A stretch of 64,000 nt of DNA from Ramlibacter pinisoli (GTDB lineage Bacteria; Pseudomonadota; Gammaproteobacteria; Burkholderiales; Burkholderiaceae_C): the NCBI RefSeq assembly GCF_009758015.1, contig NZ_WSEL01000003.1, positions 682,001 to 746,000 on the forward strand, in the 5' to 3' direction. The notes beneath the pieces are model-generated. The model was not told where the DNA came from and ran no database searches. It saw nothing but the letters and a program-made list of their open reading frames with translations. The translations under genes and the position numbers were made by a program. Below, one piece after another: positions 25,535 to 36,281 of the stretch; positions within the stretch are counted from its first letter, which is position 1; the number at the start of each line of letters is the position of its first letter.

Positions 25535-26682
25535 CCCTTGCGCCCCTGCCCGCCGCTCCCGTCCAACTTGCACGCGTCGAGGCCTTCGTCTTCCGCTGCC
25601 CGATCGAGACCCCGGTGCGCACCTCGTTCGGCACCATGCACGACCGGCCGGCCGTGTACGTGCGCGCCGAAGATCTCGACGGGGCGGTCGGCTGGGGCGA
25701 GATCTGGTGCAACTTCCCGTCGTGCGGCGCCGAACACCGGGCCCGCCTGCTGGAGTCCGTGCTGGCACCGCTGGCCACCAGCCGCGCCTTCACCGGTCCG
25801 GCCGAGGCCTTCGCCTGGCTCACCGACCGCACCGCCGTGCTGGCCATCCAGTCCGGCGAGCACGGCCCGATGGCCCAGGCCATCGCGGGCATCGACCTCG
25901 CCCTGTGGGACCTGTGCGCGCGCCGCGCCGGCCAACCCCTGTGGCGCTACCTCGGAGGCGGCCACGATGCCGTGCAGGTGTACGCGAGCGGGATCAATCC
26001 GGACGGCCCCGAAGACGTGGTCGCGGCCCGCCGCGCCGAGGGCTACCGCGCCTTCAAGCTCAAGGTCGGCTTCGGCGAGGACCGGGACCTGCGCAACCTG
26101 GCCGTCGTGCGCGAGATGCTGGGGTCCGGGATGCCGTTGATGGCCGATGCCAACCAGGGCTGGACGCTCGACGAGGCCTGCCGCATGGCACCTCGCCTGG
26201 ACGGCTTCGGCCTCGGCTGGCTGGAGGAGCCCCTGCGCGCCGACCGGCCCTGGACCGAATGGCAGCGGCTGGCCGGCGCCACCTCGATTCCGCTGGCCGG
26301 CGGCGAGAACGTGCTGGGCCACCCGGCCTTCGACGCCGCCATCGGCTCGGGCGCGCTGGCGGTGCTGCAGCCCGACCTGGCGAAGTGGGGCGGCATCTCC
26401 GGTTGCTGGCCGGTCATCGGCCGGGCGCAGGCGGCGGGCCTGCGTTACTGCCCGCACTTTCTCGGCGGCGGCGTCGGCCTGCTGGCCTCGGCCCACGTGC
26501 TGGCCGCGGCGGGCGGCGACGGCCTGCTCGAGATCGACGCCAATCCGAACCCGCTGCGCACGGTCCTGGCGGGACCGCTGGCCAGCATCCGCGAGGGAGG
26601 CTGCCGCCTCGGCGACGGCCCCGGCATCGGCGTGCAGCCGGACCTGCAAGCGCTCGCGGACGTGGCGGCGCGCGGCTGCTGA
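25531..26682 (+). CDS. Mandelate racemase/muconate lactonizing enzyme family protein
   Basis: A 383-aa enolase-superfamily enzyme. The capping domain is N-terminal. In the barrel are the KxK base motif (FKLKVGF), the metal ligands in MADANQGW, WLEEPL and GGENV, then the Asp of LQPDLAKWGG and the His of CPHFLGGGVG. Lys and a His/Asp dyad together are typical of the mandelate-racemase subgroup, which includes sugar-acid dehydratases. The substrate is not identifiable. The GTG start is fixed by a GTGA overlap with the regulator gene. It is likely to act on the compound brought in by the divergent ABC importer. Confidence 0.9.
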   Translation: MTLAPLPAAPVQLARVEAFVFRCPIETPVRTSFGTMHDRPAVYVRAEDLDGAVGWGEIWCNFPSCGAEHRARLLESVLAPLATSRAFTGPAEAFAWLTDRTAVLAIQSGEHGPMAQAIAGIDLALWDLCARRAGQPLWRYLGGGHDAVQVYASGINPDGPEDVVAARRAEGYRAFKLKVGFGEDRDLRNLAVVREMLGSGMPLMADANQGWTLDEACRMAPRLDGFGLGWLEEPLRADRPWTEWQRLAGATSIPLAGGENVLGHPAFDAAIGSGALAVLQPDLAKWGGISGCWPVIGRAQAAGLRYCPHFLGGGVGLLASAHVLAAAGGDGLLEIDANPNPLRTVLAGPLASIREGGCRLGDGPGIGVQPDLQALADVAARGC

Positions 26683-26710
26683 CGCGCCGCGGCGCCGCGC
26701 GCGCCCCGCC

Positions 26711-29040
<2,330 letters not shown>

Positions 29041-29041
<1 letters not shown>

Positions 29042-29913
29042 CACGGTGTCGTCGAAAGGTCTCGGTGGTCGCCGGCGGCAGCGCCTGCCTCCGGCATCGG
29101 GCCGGCGCCCATGGCGGCGGGCGGCCCGGTCCGGGCGTCCAGCGGCAGGTTGCCGCGGCCGGCGGCGCCGCCGCGCACGGGCGACAGCTCGGCCCGCACC
29201 CGGGCCGGCGCCGGCCGGGCGGCTACCGACGGCGGCTTGAGCATGGTGTACAGCTGCAGCACGGTCTTGACGTAGTTCTGGGTCTCGCGGAAGCCCGGCA
29301 CCCGGCCGCCGGCGCGCTGCACGGCACCCTCGCCGGCGTTGTAGGCGGCCAGGGCGAGTTCGAGGTTGCCGGGATACAGGTCCAGCAGGTAGCGCAGGTA
29401 GCGCGAGCCGATGCGGATGTTGGTGAGCGGGTCGGTCAGCTTCCGGTCCAGCGGGATGCGGCGGTCGCCGGAGACGCCGTAGCGCTCGGCCGTGGCGGGC
29501 ATGAGCTGCATCAGGCCCACCGCCCCCTTGGGCGACACGGCGGCCGCATCGAAGCCCGACTCGGTGGCGATGAGCGCCTGCAGCAGCTCGTAGTCGATGC
29601 CGTGGGTGAGCGAGGCCTCGCGCAGGTGGTGCTTGACCTGCTTGTAGGCCGGCGACACCTCGAAGTAGGCGATGAGGCGGGAGGTCGACGAGGTGGGCAC
29701 CGCCACCGGCCGCGGCGTGCGGTCCGGCAGGCCGTCGGCGGTGTCGTAGCTCTCGCCGCCGCGATAGAACAGCTCGTAGCGCTCGTCCAGCTTCTCGGCG
29801 GCGAAGTGCGCCACGCCGTTGCGGTCGACGTAGCCCCAGACATCGGCCCGCGCGGCACCGGCCGCGGCAAGGGCCAGCGCCAGGCCGGCGAACGCGACGC
29901 GCAGCGCCTTCAT
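29041..29913 (-). CDS. Lytic transglycosylase with SLT domain
   Basis: A 290-aa secreted protein. The signal peptide [21 protein letters not shown] is cleaved near ARA (shown here only as its first half: [15 protein letters not shown]). The SLT core is near residues 105-220: [19 protein letters not shown] has the catalytic Glu, followed by [18 protein letters not shown] and [13 protein letters not shown]. The N-terminal mature part resembles a DUF4124-like beta domain ([14 protein letters not shown]). The tail is low-complexity and rich in Pro, Ala and Gly. It lies between GNAT and parC, overlapping both, so it is co-transcribed with topoisomerase IV. Confidence 0.9.
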
Positions 29914-30428
29914 GCGGGCAGCTCCAGCCCGGCGGCGCGGCGCTCGGCGAACTCGGCCTGCAGCATCGACAGCACGACCAGCGACTCCCAGCCGTCGGCG
30001 CCACGCACCGACTCGCGCAACAGGCCTTCCTGCACGAAGCCTTCGGTGTCGTACAGGCCCTTGGCGCGCACGTTGTGGGTGCGCACGTCGAGCCAGAAGC
30101 GGTGCGCTCCCAGGTCGTCGAAGGCGATCTTCTTGGCCACCCGCAGGGCGGCGCGGCCGATGCCTTGGCCCTTGGCCTGCACCACCATGCGCTTGAGTTC
30201 GAGCGACTGGTTGCGGCTGCGGCAGCCGATCAGGATGAGGAAGCCGGCCGCGTCCAGGCCCTCGCCGGCTTCGACGATGAAGTGCCGGAAATCGGGAAAC
30301 CGGATCGCGGCCTCGTGCTGGGTGCGCTCCCAGGGGATGATGAACGGCAGGTTGGCAGGGTCGTTCTCGAGCGTCAGCACGTAGTCGAGATCGCTCTGCA
30401 TGGTGGGGCGCAGGCGGACGCGGCTCAT
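29910..30428 (-). CDS. GNAT-family N-acetyltransferase
   Basis: A 172-aa acetyltransferase of the RimJ/RimL-like type. The N-terminal strand is [15 protein letters not shown], the acetyl-CoA loop is [15 protein letters not shown] near residue 92, and [23 protein letters not shown] is the C-terminal GNAT motif (Asn and Tyr conserved). The substrate is unknown; it may be a small molecule or a protein N-terminus. Starts and stops overlap neighbours on both sides as ATGA, placing it in the parE-parC operon. Confidence 0.88.
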   Translation of the reverse strand: MSRVRLRPTMQSDLDYVLTLENDPANLPFIIPWERTQHEAAIRFPDFRHFIVEAGEGLDAAGFLILIGCRSRNQSLELKRMVVQAKGQGIGRAALRVAKKIAFDDLGAHRFWLDVRTHNVRAKGLYDTEGFVQEGLLRESVRGADGWESLVVLSMLQAEFAERRAAGLELPA

Positions 30429-30499
30429 CGCAGCAGCGGGTGGAACCCCAGCAGGAGGAACCCGGGGCAGCCGGCGAGCCGGCCCAGCGCCCAGGCCAT
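30425..30499 (-). CDS. Possible 24-residue hydrophobic peptide between parE and the GNAT gene
   Basis: A 24-codon frame fills the 70-base gap. Its ATG overlaps the parE stop as TGATG, and its TGA overlaps the GNAT start as ATGA. The peptide, MAWALGRLAGCPG followed by a leucine-rich end and two arginines, could be a single membrane helix. Overlap at both ends suggests that it is translated, either as a small protein or just to hand ribosomes from parE to the GNAT gene. No homologue is known to me, and chance cannot be excluded for so short a frame. Confidence 0.35.
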   Translation of the reverse strand: MAWALGRLAGCPGFLLLGFHPLLR

Positions 30500-32472
30500 C
30501 AGATATCGATCTCCACCGCGTCGCCGTGGAGTTCCATCAGCTCGCGGCGGGCGGCGGCCTCGCCCTTGCCCATGAGCCGCATCATCAGGTTCTCGGTCGC
30601 GGCGGGGTCGACCTTGCCGACGCTGACCGGCAGCAGGCGGCGCGTGTCGGGGTTGAGCGTGGTCTCCCACAGCTGCTCGGCGCTCATCTCGCCCAGGCCC
30701 TTGAAGCGGCTGATGGTCCAGGCGTTCTCCTTGACGCCCTCCTTGCGCAGCTTGTCCAGGATGGCCGTCAGCTCGCCCTCGTCGAGTGCGTACTGCTTGC
30801 CGGCCGGCTTCTTGCCGCGCGCCGGCGTGTCGACCCGGAACAGCGGCGGGCGGGCGACGTACACGTGGCCCGTCTCGATCAGCTTGGGGAAGTGGCGGAA
30901 GAACAGGGTCAGCAGCAGCACCTGGATGTGCGAGCCGTCGACGTCGGCGTCCGACAGGATGCAGACCTTGCCGTAGCGCAGGCCGGACAGGTCGGGCGTG
31001 TCGTTCGGGCCGTGCGGGTCGACGCCGATGGCCACCGCGATGTCGTGGATCTCGGTGTTGGCGAACAGGCGGTCGCGCTCGACCTCCCAGGTGTTGAGCA
31101 CCTTGCCGCGCAGCGGCAGCACGGCCTGGCATTCCTTGTCGCGGCCCATCTTGGCGCTGCCGCCGGCCGAGTCGCCCTCGACCAGGAAGACCTCGTTGTG
31201 CGAGATCTCCTTGCTCTCGCAGTCGGTGAGCTTGCCCGGCAGCACCGCGACGCCCGAGCCCTTGCGCTTCTCGACCTTCTGGCCGGCCTTCTGGCGCGAC
31301 TGGGCCGCCTTGATGGCCAGCTCGGCCAGCTTGCGGCCGTAGTCCACGTGCTGGTTGAGCCACAGCTCCAGCGCCGGCCGCACGAAGCTGGAGACCAGCC
31401 GCACGGCGTCGCGCGAGTTGAGGCGCTCCTTGATCTGGCCCTGGAACTGCGGATCCAGCACCTTGGCCGACAGCACGTAGGAGGCGCGGGCGAACACGTC
31501 CTCCGGCAGCAGCTTGACGCCCTTGGGCTGCAGCGAGTGCAGCTCGATGAAGCTCTTGACCGCGTTGAACAGGCCGTCGCGCAGGCCGCTCTCGTGCGTG
31601 CCGCCGGCGCTGGTGGGGATCAGGTTGACGTAGCTCTCGCGCACCGGCGCGCCCTCGTCGGTGAACGCCACGCACCAGGCCGCGCCCTCGCCCTCGGCAA
31701 AGGTCTCGTTGCTGTCGGCGTAGCCCTCGCCCTCGAACAGCGGGATCACCGGGTCGGCCGGCAGGGTCTGCATCAGGTAGTCGCGCAGGCCGCCCTTGTA
31801 CTGCCAGCTCTGGGTCTCCTTGGTCTTCTCGTTGGCCAGGTAGACCGCCACGCCGGGCATCAGCACCGCCTTGCTGCGCAGCAGGTGGGCCAGCTCGGCC
31901 AGCGGCAGCTGGCTGGACTCGAAGTACTTGGCGTCGGGCCAGACCCGCACCGTGGTGCCCTGGCGGCGGTCGCCCTCGCCGGCCTTGCGCAGCTTCAGGT
32001 CCTCGATGACGTCGCCGCCGGAGAACACGATGCTGGCGACCTGGCCGTCACGGTGGCTGGTGACTTCCAGCCGCTTGGCCAGCGCGTTGGTGACCGAGAC
32101 GCCCACGCCGTGCAGGCCGCCGGAAAAGCTGTAGGCGCCGCCCTTGCCCTTGTCGAACTTGCCGCCGGCGTGCAGGCGGGTGAACACCAGCTCGATGACC
32201 GGGGCCTTCTCCTCCGGATGGAGGCCGAACGGGATGCCGCGGCCGTCGTCCTCGACGCTGACCGAGCCGTCGGCGTGCAGGGTGACGCGGATGCGCTTGC
32301 CGTGGCCGGCGAGCGCCTCGTCGGCGGCGTTGTCCAGCACCTCCTGCACGATGTGCAGCGGGTTGTCGGTGCGGGTGTACATGCCCGGTCGCTGCTTGAC
32401 GGGCTCGAGGCCCTTCAGGACCCGGATGGATCCTTCGGAGTAGTCGGGGACGGTGGACGGTCGGCTTGCCAT
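30499..32472 (-). CDS. parE: DNA topoisomerase IV subunit B
   Basis: A 657-aa ATPase subunit of topoisomerase IV. The GHKL ATP site contains VLDNAADEALAGHG, DDGRGIPFG and GGLHGVGVSVTNAL; the Toprim part contains EGDSAGGSAKMGRD and DADVDGSHIQVLL. Length and motifs fit ParE rather than GyrB. MASRPSTVP at 32472 is chosen over an 18-codon extension, since TACAAT (minus strand) ends nine bases before it. It is the first gene of an operon continuing with a small frame, GNAT, a lytic transglycosylase and parC. Confidence 0.95.
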   Translation of the reverse strand: MASRPSTVPDYSEGSIRVLKGLEPVKQRPGMYTRTDNPLHIVQEVLDNAADEALAGHGKRIRVTLHADGSVSVEDDGRGIPFGLHPEEKAPVIELVFTRLHAGGKFDKGKGGAYSFSGGLHGVGVSVTNALAKRLEVTSHRDGQVASIVFSGGDVIEDLKLRKAGEGDRRQGTTVRVWPDAKYFESSQLPLAELAHLLRSKAVLMPGVAVYLANEKTKETQSWQYKGGLRDYLMQTLPADPVIPLFEGEGYADSNETFAEGEGAAWCVAFTDEGAPVRESYVNLIPTSAGGTHESGLRDGLFNAVKSFIELHSLQPKGVKLLPEDVFARASYVLSAKVLDPQFQGQIKERLNSRDAVRLVSSFVRPALELWLNQHVDYGRKLAELAIKAAQSRQKAGQKVEKRKGSGVAVLPGKLTDCESKEISHNEVFLVEGDSAGGSAKMGRDKECQAVLPLRGKVLNTWEVERDRLFANTEIHDIAVAIGVDPHGPNDTPDLSGLRYGKVCILSDADVDGSHIQVLLLTLFFRHFPKLIETGHVYVARPPLFRVDTPARGKKPAGKQYALDEGELTAILDKLRKEGVKENAWTISRFKGLGEMSAEQLWETTLNPDTRRLLPVSVGKVDPAATENLMMRLMGKGEAAARRELMELHGDAVEIDI

Positions 32473-32481
32473 GGAGCGCGG

Positions 32482-32487
32482 ATTGTA
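32482..32487 (-). promoter_or_regulatory. TACAAT -10-like hexamer before parE
   Basis: On the minus strand TACAAT ends nine bases before the parE ATG, so the transcript would be leaderless or nearly so. A -35 is not evident. The same gap holds the promoter of the divergent MFS gene. Confidence 0.4.
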
Positions 32488-32616
32488 TGTCCGAGCCCCA
32501 TTCTTGCCTGTATGGATATCCAGCATGGCGCCATCGATGCTGGAAGCGCATCAATCAGGGCCTGAACTCTCATGGGGTTTCCGGGCCGCCGACGGTCGTC
32601 CCGGCGGTCGATTCGC

Positions 32617-32622
32617 TACGAT
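32617..32622 (+). promoter_or_regulatory. TACGAT -10-like hexamer before the MFS gene
   Basis: TACGAT ends six bases before the ATG at 32629, a spacing that points to a leaderless transcript. It is a weak match and no -35 is clear. Confidence 0.3.
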
Positions 32623-32628
32623 CGACCG

Positions 32629-33843
32629 ATGCCTTCCGCCCCCCTTTCCCTGCGCCAGGTCCTGGTCTGCGGCGCCGCCGTCGTCACGCTCTCCATGGGC
32701 ATCCGCCACGGCTTCGGCCTCTGGCTGCAGCCGATCACCCAGGCCCAGGGCTGGACGCGCGAGACCTTCGCCTTCGCCCTGGCGATCCAGAACCTGGCCT
32801 GGGGCTGCTTCGGCATCTTCGCCGGCATGGTGGCCGACCGGTTCGGCGCCTTCCGGGTGCTGGTGGGCGGCAGCATCCTGTATGCGCTGGGGCTGGCGGG
32901 CATGGCGCTGTCGCCGACGCCGCTGGTGTTCTCGCTCACCGCCGGCGTCCTGATCGGCGCCGCCCAGGCCGGCACGACCTACGCAGTGGTCTACGGGATC
33001 ATCGGCCGGCAGGTCGACCCGGCCCGGCGCTCGTGGGCGATGGGCGTCGCCGCCGCGGCCGGTTCGTTCGGCCAGTTCCTGATGGTGCCGGTGGAGGGCT
33101 TCCTGATCAGCAGCCTCGGCTGGCAGCAGTCGCTGCTGGCGCTGGGTGCGGTGGTGCTGCTCGTCACCCCGCTGGCCCTGGGCCTGCGCGAACCCGGCTT
33201 CGGCGGCGCCCACGCGCCCCGGCGCGAACAGACCATCGGCCAGGCGCTGCGCGAGGCGTTCAAGTACCCGAGCTTCCAGCTGCTGATGGCCGGCTACTTC
33301 GTGTGCGGCTTCCAGGTCGTGTTCATCGGCGTCCACATGCCCAGCTACCTGAAGGACAAGGGCCTGTCGCCCCAGGTGGCCAGCTACGCGCTGGCGCTGA
33401 TCGGCCTGTTCAACGTCTTCGGCACCTACATCGCCGGCTCGCTCGGCCAGCGGATGGCCAAGCGCAAGATCCTGGCCTTCATCTACCTGGCCCGCGCGGT
33501 GGCCATCGCCGCCTTCCTGTGGGCGCCGCTGTCGCCGCTGTCGGTCTACGTGTTCGCCGCCACCATGGGCCTGCTGTGGCTGTCCACGGTGCCGCCGACC
33601 AATGCCACGGTGGCCCAGATCTTCGGCGTCGCCCACCTCTCCATGCTGGGCGGCTTCGTCTTCTTCAGCCACCAGATCGGCTCCTTCATGGGCGTCTGGC
33701 TCGGCGGCCTGCTGTACGACCGCACCGGCAGCTACGACATCGTCTGGTGGATCTCCATCGCCCTGGGCGTGTTCGCCTGCCTGGTCAACCTGCCGGTGCG
33801 CGAGGCGCCCATCCTGCGGCAGCCGGCCGCCCAGCCGGCCTGA
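32629..33843 (+). CDS. MFS transporter (monocarboxylate/oxalate-formate antiporter-like)
   Basis: A 404-aa protein with about 12 membrane helices. The first helices carry VTLSMGIRHGFGLWLQPI and a loop AGMVADRFGAFRVLVGG between helices 2 and 3, the usual MFS signature. The type is close to bacterial MFS proteins that carry carboxylic acids, but the substrate is unknown. MPSAPLSL at 32629 is favoured over a 19-residue extension that has no membrane or family character. The 43-aa membrane protein gene follows after four bases. Confidence 0.88.
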   Translation: MPSAPLSLRQVLVCGAAVVTLSMGIRHGFGLWLQPITQAQGWTRETFAFALAIQNLAWGCFGIFAGMVADRFGAFRVLVGGSILYALGLAGMALSPTPLVFSLTAGVLIGAAQAGTTYAVVYGIIGRQVDPARRSWAMGVAAAAGSFGQFLMVPVEGFLISSLGWQQSLLALGAVVLLVTPLALGLREPGFGGAHAPRREQTIGQALREAFKYPSFQLLMAGYFVCGFQVVFIGVHMPSYLKDKGLSPQVASYALALIGLFNVFGTYIAGSLGQRMAKRKILAFIYLARAVAIAAFLWAPLSPLSVYVFAATMGLLWLSTVPPTNATVAQIFGVAHLSMLGGFVFFSHQIGSFMGVWLGGLLYDRTGSYDIVWWISIALGVFACLVNLPVREAPILRQPAAQPA

Positions 33844-33847
33844 CGCC

Positions 33848-33979
33848 ATGGCTCCGCTGGCCCGCCGCCTGCTGCCCTGGGCCGCCGCCGTGGCGGTGCT
33901 CGTTGCCGTGTTTGCCCTCTACACCCAGCCGCAACTCATGGTCATGCTGTCGGAGCAGCTCTGGGCCTGCTTCCGCTGA
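33848..33979 (+). CDS. Small single-helix membrane protein (43 aa)
   Basis: A short frame with a basic start (MAPLARRLLPW), one hydrophobic helix of about 18 residues and a short tail ending SEQLWACFR. It begins four bases after the MFS stop and ends seven bases before the SDR start, with the same base composition as its neighbours. Small proteins of this form, with a tail like ..QLWACF, seem familiar from related genomes, but I cannot name the family. It may be an accessory of the MFS transporter. Confidence 0.6.
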   Translation: MAPLARRLLPWAAAVAVLVAVFALYTQPQLMVMLSEQLWACFR

Positions 33980-33986
33980 CCTTCCG

Positions 33987-34799
33987 ATGACTATCTACGT
34001 GATCACCGGCGCCTCCGACGGCATCGGTGCCGAACTGGCGCGCCAGCTGGCCGCGCGCGAGCGCGGGGGCGCCACCCTGGTGCTGGCCGCCCGCAGCGCC
34101 GACCGGCTGGCCGACGTGGCGGCGCAGTGCGAGGCCCAGGGCGCGCAGGCGCTGGCGGTGCCCACCGACGTCAGCCGCGAGGCCGACTGCCGCGCCCTGG
34201 TGGACACGGCCGCGCAGCGGTTCGGCGGCATCGACGTGCTGGTGAACAACGCCGGCGTGTCGGCCCACGCCCTGTTCGAGGAGGTCGGCGCCGACGACCT
34301 GCACTGGTACCAGGACCTGATGGCCATCAACCTGTGGGGCAGCGTCTGGTGCACCCACGCCGCCCTGCCCCACCTCAAGGCGTCGCGCGGGCGCATCGTC
34401 GCCGTCTCGTCGCTGGCGGGCCTGGTCGGCGTGCCGGGGCGCACCGCCTACAGCGCCTCCAAGTTCGCCATGACCGGCTTCTTCGAGGCCCTGCGCACCG
34501 AGCTCAAGGCGGCAGGGGTGACGGTCACCATCGCCTACCCGGGCGTGGTGGCCACCGAAACCCGGCGCCGCGGCTGGAACGCGCAGGGCCGGCCAGCCGG
34601 CCGCAGCGGCCTGAAGGAGGACGCCGCCATGCCGGTCGACGTCTGCGCCCGGCTCATCCTGGAAGGCCTGCTGGAGCGCCGCCGCGAGGTGGTGATGACG
34701 GCCCGCGGCAAGCTCGGCCGCTTCCTGAAGCTGCTGGCGCCGGGCAAGGTCGAGGACATGGCGCTGGCGGCGCTGGCCGCCGAGGCAGGGTCGCGGTGA
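33987..34799 (+). CDS. Short-chain dehydrogenase/reductase (SDR)
   Basis: A 270-aa NAD(P)-dependent oxidoreductase. The cofactor motif is VITGASDGIGAELARQLA; NNAG is in DVLVNNAGVSAH; the catalytic set is Ser (AVSSLAGL), Tyr and Lys (YSASKFAM). The arginine after the second strand (AARSADRL) suggests NADP preference. The C-terminus is basic and may touch the membrane (LGRFLKLLAPGKVEDMAL). The substrate is unknown. The ATG at 33987 is the only start that fits; a longer open frame upstream overlaps the MFS gene. It ends in a TGATG overlap with the next gene. Confidence 0.9.
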   Translation: MTIYVITGASDGIGAELARQLAARERGGATLVLAARSADRLADVAAQCEAQGAQALAVPTDVSREADCRALVDTAAQRFGGIDVLVNNAGVSAHALFEEVGADDLHWYQDLMAINLWGSVWCTHAALPHLKASRGRIVAVSSLAGLVGVPGRTAYSASKFAMTGFFEALRTELKAAGVTVTIAYPGVVATETRRRGWNAQGRPAGRSGLKEDAAMPVDVCARLILEGLLERRREVVMTARGKLGRFLKLLAPGKVEDMALAALAAEAGSR

Positions 34800-35338
34800 T
34801 GCCGCATGGAACCCAGGAGGCCTCGCCGTGGGTGCGGCGCTGGAGCGACCTCGTGCCGGCCGGCGGCGCCGTGCTGGACGTCGCCTGCGGCCATGGACGC
34901 CACGTGCGCTGGTTCTCGCAGCTCGGCCATCCGGCCACCGGCATCGACCGTGACCCCGACGCCATCGCGGCCATTCGGGGCACGGCGCGGGCCATCCAGG
35001 CCGACATCGAGGGCGGCCCCTGGCCCCTGCCGGGCGAGACGTTCGCCGCCGTGGTCGTCACCCATTACCTCTGGCGGGCGCTGCTGCCCACCCTGGTCGC
35101 CAGCGTGGCCCCCGGGGGCGTACTGCTGTACGAGACGTTCGCCCAGGGCAACGAGACCGTCGGCAAGCCGTCCCGGCCCGATTTCCTGCTGCGCCCGGGC
35201 GAACTCCTCGAGGCCTGCCGCGGCCTGCGCGTGGTGGCCTACGAGGACGGTTTCCTCGACGCGCCCGAGCGCTTCGTGCAACGCATCGCCGCGGTTCGCG
35301 AGCCGGTCGGGAACGTACCGGCCCGCTACCCGCTCTAG
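34799..35338 (+). CDS. Class I SAM-dependent methyltransferase (TehB-like)
   Basis: A 179-aa protein with motif I VLDVACGHGRHVRWF near residue 25, acidic residue at the end of strand 2 (TGIDRD), and motif IV VVVTHYLWRALLP. The end of the protein is short, as in TehB-like methyltransferases. Target not identifiable. The ATG overlaps the SDR stop as TGATG, so it is probably co-expressed. Its stop is followed at once by the dapA promoter. Confidence 0.85.
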   Translation: MPHGTQEASPWVRRWSDLVPAGGAVLDVACGHGRHVRWFSQLGHPATGIDRDPDAIAAIRGTARAIQADIEGGPWPLPGETFAAVVVTHYLWRALLPTLVASVAPGGVLLYETFAQGNETVGKPSRPDFLLRPGELLEACRGLRVVAYEDGFLDAPERFVQRIAAVREPVGNVPARYPL

Positions 35339-35339
35339 G

Positions 35340-35345
35340 TAGAAT
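35340..35345 (+). promoter_or_regulatory. TAGAAT -10-like hexamer before dapA
   Basis: TAGAAT lies just after the methyltransferase stop and 24 bases before the dapA ATG. It fits a short-leader transcript for dapA-bamC. The -35 would lie inside the preceding gene. Confidence 0.4.
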
Positions 35346-35369
35346 CCGCCCTTTCGGACGAACCCGACA

Positions 35370-36257
35370 ATGACTCCCATCACCGGCAGCATCGTGGCAC
35401 TGGCCACCCCGATGCACGACGACGGCAGCGTGGACTACCCCACCCTGCGCAAGCTGATCGACTGGCACGTCGCCGAAGGCACCGACTGCATCGGTGTGGT
35501 GGGCACCACCGGCGAATCGCCGACGGTGAACGTCGAGGAGCACCAGGAAATCATCCGCGTGTCGGTCGAGCAGGCCGCCGGGCGCCTGCCCATCATGGCC
35601 GGCTGCGGCGCCAACTCCACCGCCGAGGCGATCGAGCTGGCGCGCTTCGCCAAGAAGGTCGGCGCCGACTGCCAGCTGCAGGTGGTGCCCTACTACAACA
35701 AGCCGACCCAGGAAGGCCAGTTCCGCCACTTCAAGGCCATCGCCGAAGCGGTGGGCGACCTGCCGATGGTGCTGTACAACGTGCCCGGCCGAACCGTCGC
35801 CGACATGCAGCACGACACGGTGCTGCGGCTGGCCCGCGTGCCCGGCATCGTCGGCATCAAGGAGGCCACCGGCAACATCGAGCGCGCGCAATGGCTGCTG
35901 CGCGAGGTGCCCAAGGGCTTCGCCGTCTACTCGGGCGACGACCCCACCGCCGTGGCCCTCATGCTGTGCGGCGGCCAGGGCAACGTGAGCGTCACCGCCA
36001 ACGTGGCGCCGCGCCTCATGCACGAGCTGTGCGTGGCCGCCGTGCGCGGCGACGCGCGCCAGGCGATGGAACTGCAGAACCGGCTGCTGCCGCTGCACCG
36101 CCACCTCTTCGTGGAAGCCAACCCGATCCCGGTGAAGTGGGCGATGGCGCGGATGGGCCTGTGCGGCCCGACGCTGCGCCTGCCGATGACGGACCTGCTG
36201 CCCGCCAACCATGCCGTGGTCGAGGGCGCATTGCGCGAGGCCGGGCTGCTGGCCTGA
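35370..36257 (+). CDS. dapA: 4-hydroxy-tetrahydrodipicolinate synthase
   Basis: A 295-aa enzyme of the lysine/diaminopimelate pathway that condenses pyruvate with aspartate semialdehyde. The signature [12 protein letters not shown] has the Thr pair that binds the substrate, Tyr is in [10 protein letters not shown], and the Schiff-base lysine is in [11 protein letters not shown]. Length and residues are complete, so it should be active. The next gene is bamC, as in many betaproteobacteria and in Escherichia coli. Confidence 0.96.
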   Translation: MTPITGSIVALATPMHDDGSVDYPTLRKLIDWHVAEGTDCIGVVGTTGESPTVNVEEHQEIIRVSVEQAAGRLPIMAGCGANSTAEAIELARFAKKVGADCQLQVVPYYNKPTQEGQFRHFKAIAEAVGDLPMVLYNVPGRTVADMQHDTVLRLARVPGIVGIKEATGNIERAQWLLREVPKGFAVYSGDDPTAVALMLCGGQGNVSVTANVAPRLMHELCVAAVRGDARQAMELQNRLLPLHRHLFVEANPIPVKWAMARMGLCGPTLRLPMTDLLPANHAVVEGALREAGLLA

Positions 36258-36281
36258 ACGAATGACAAGGACGACAACGTG

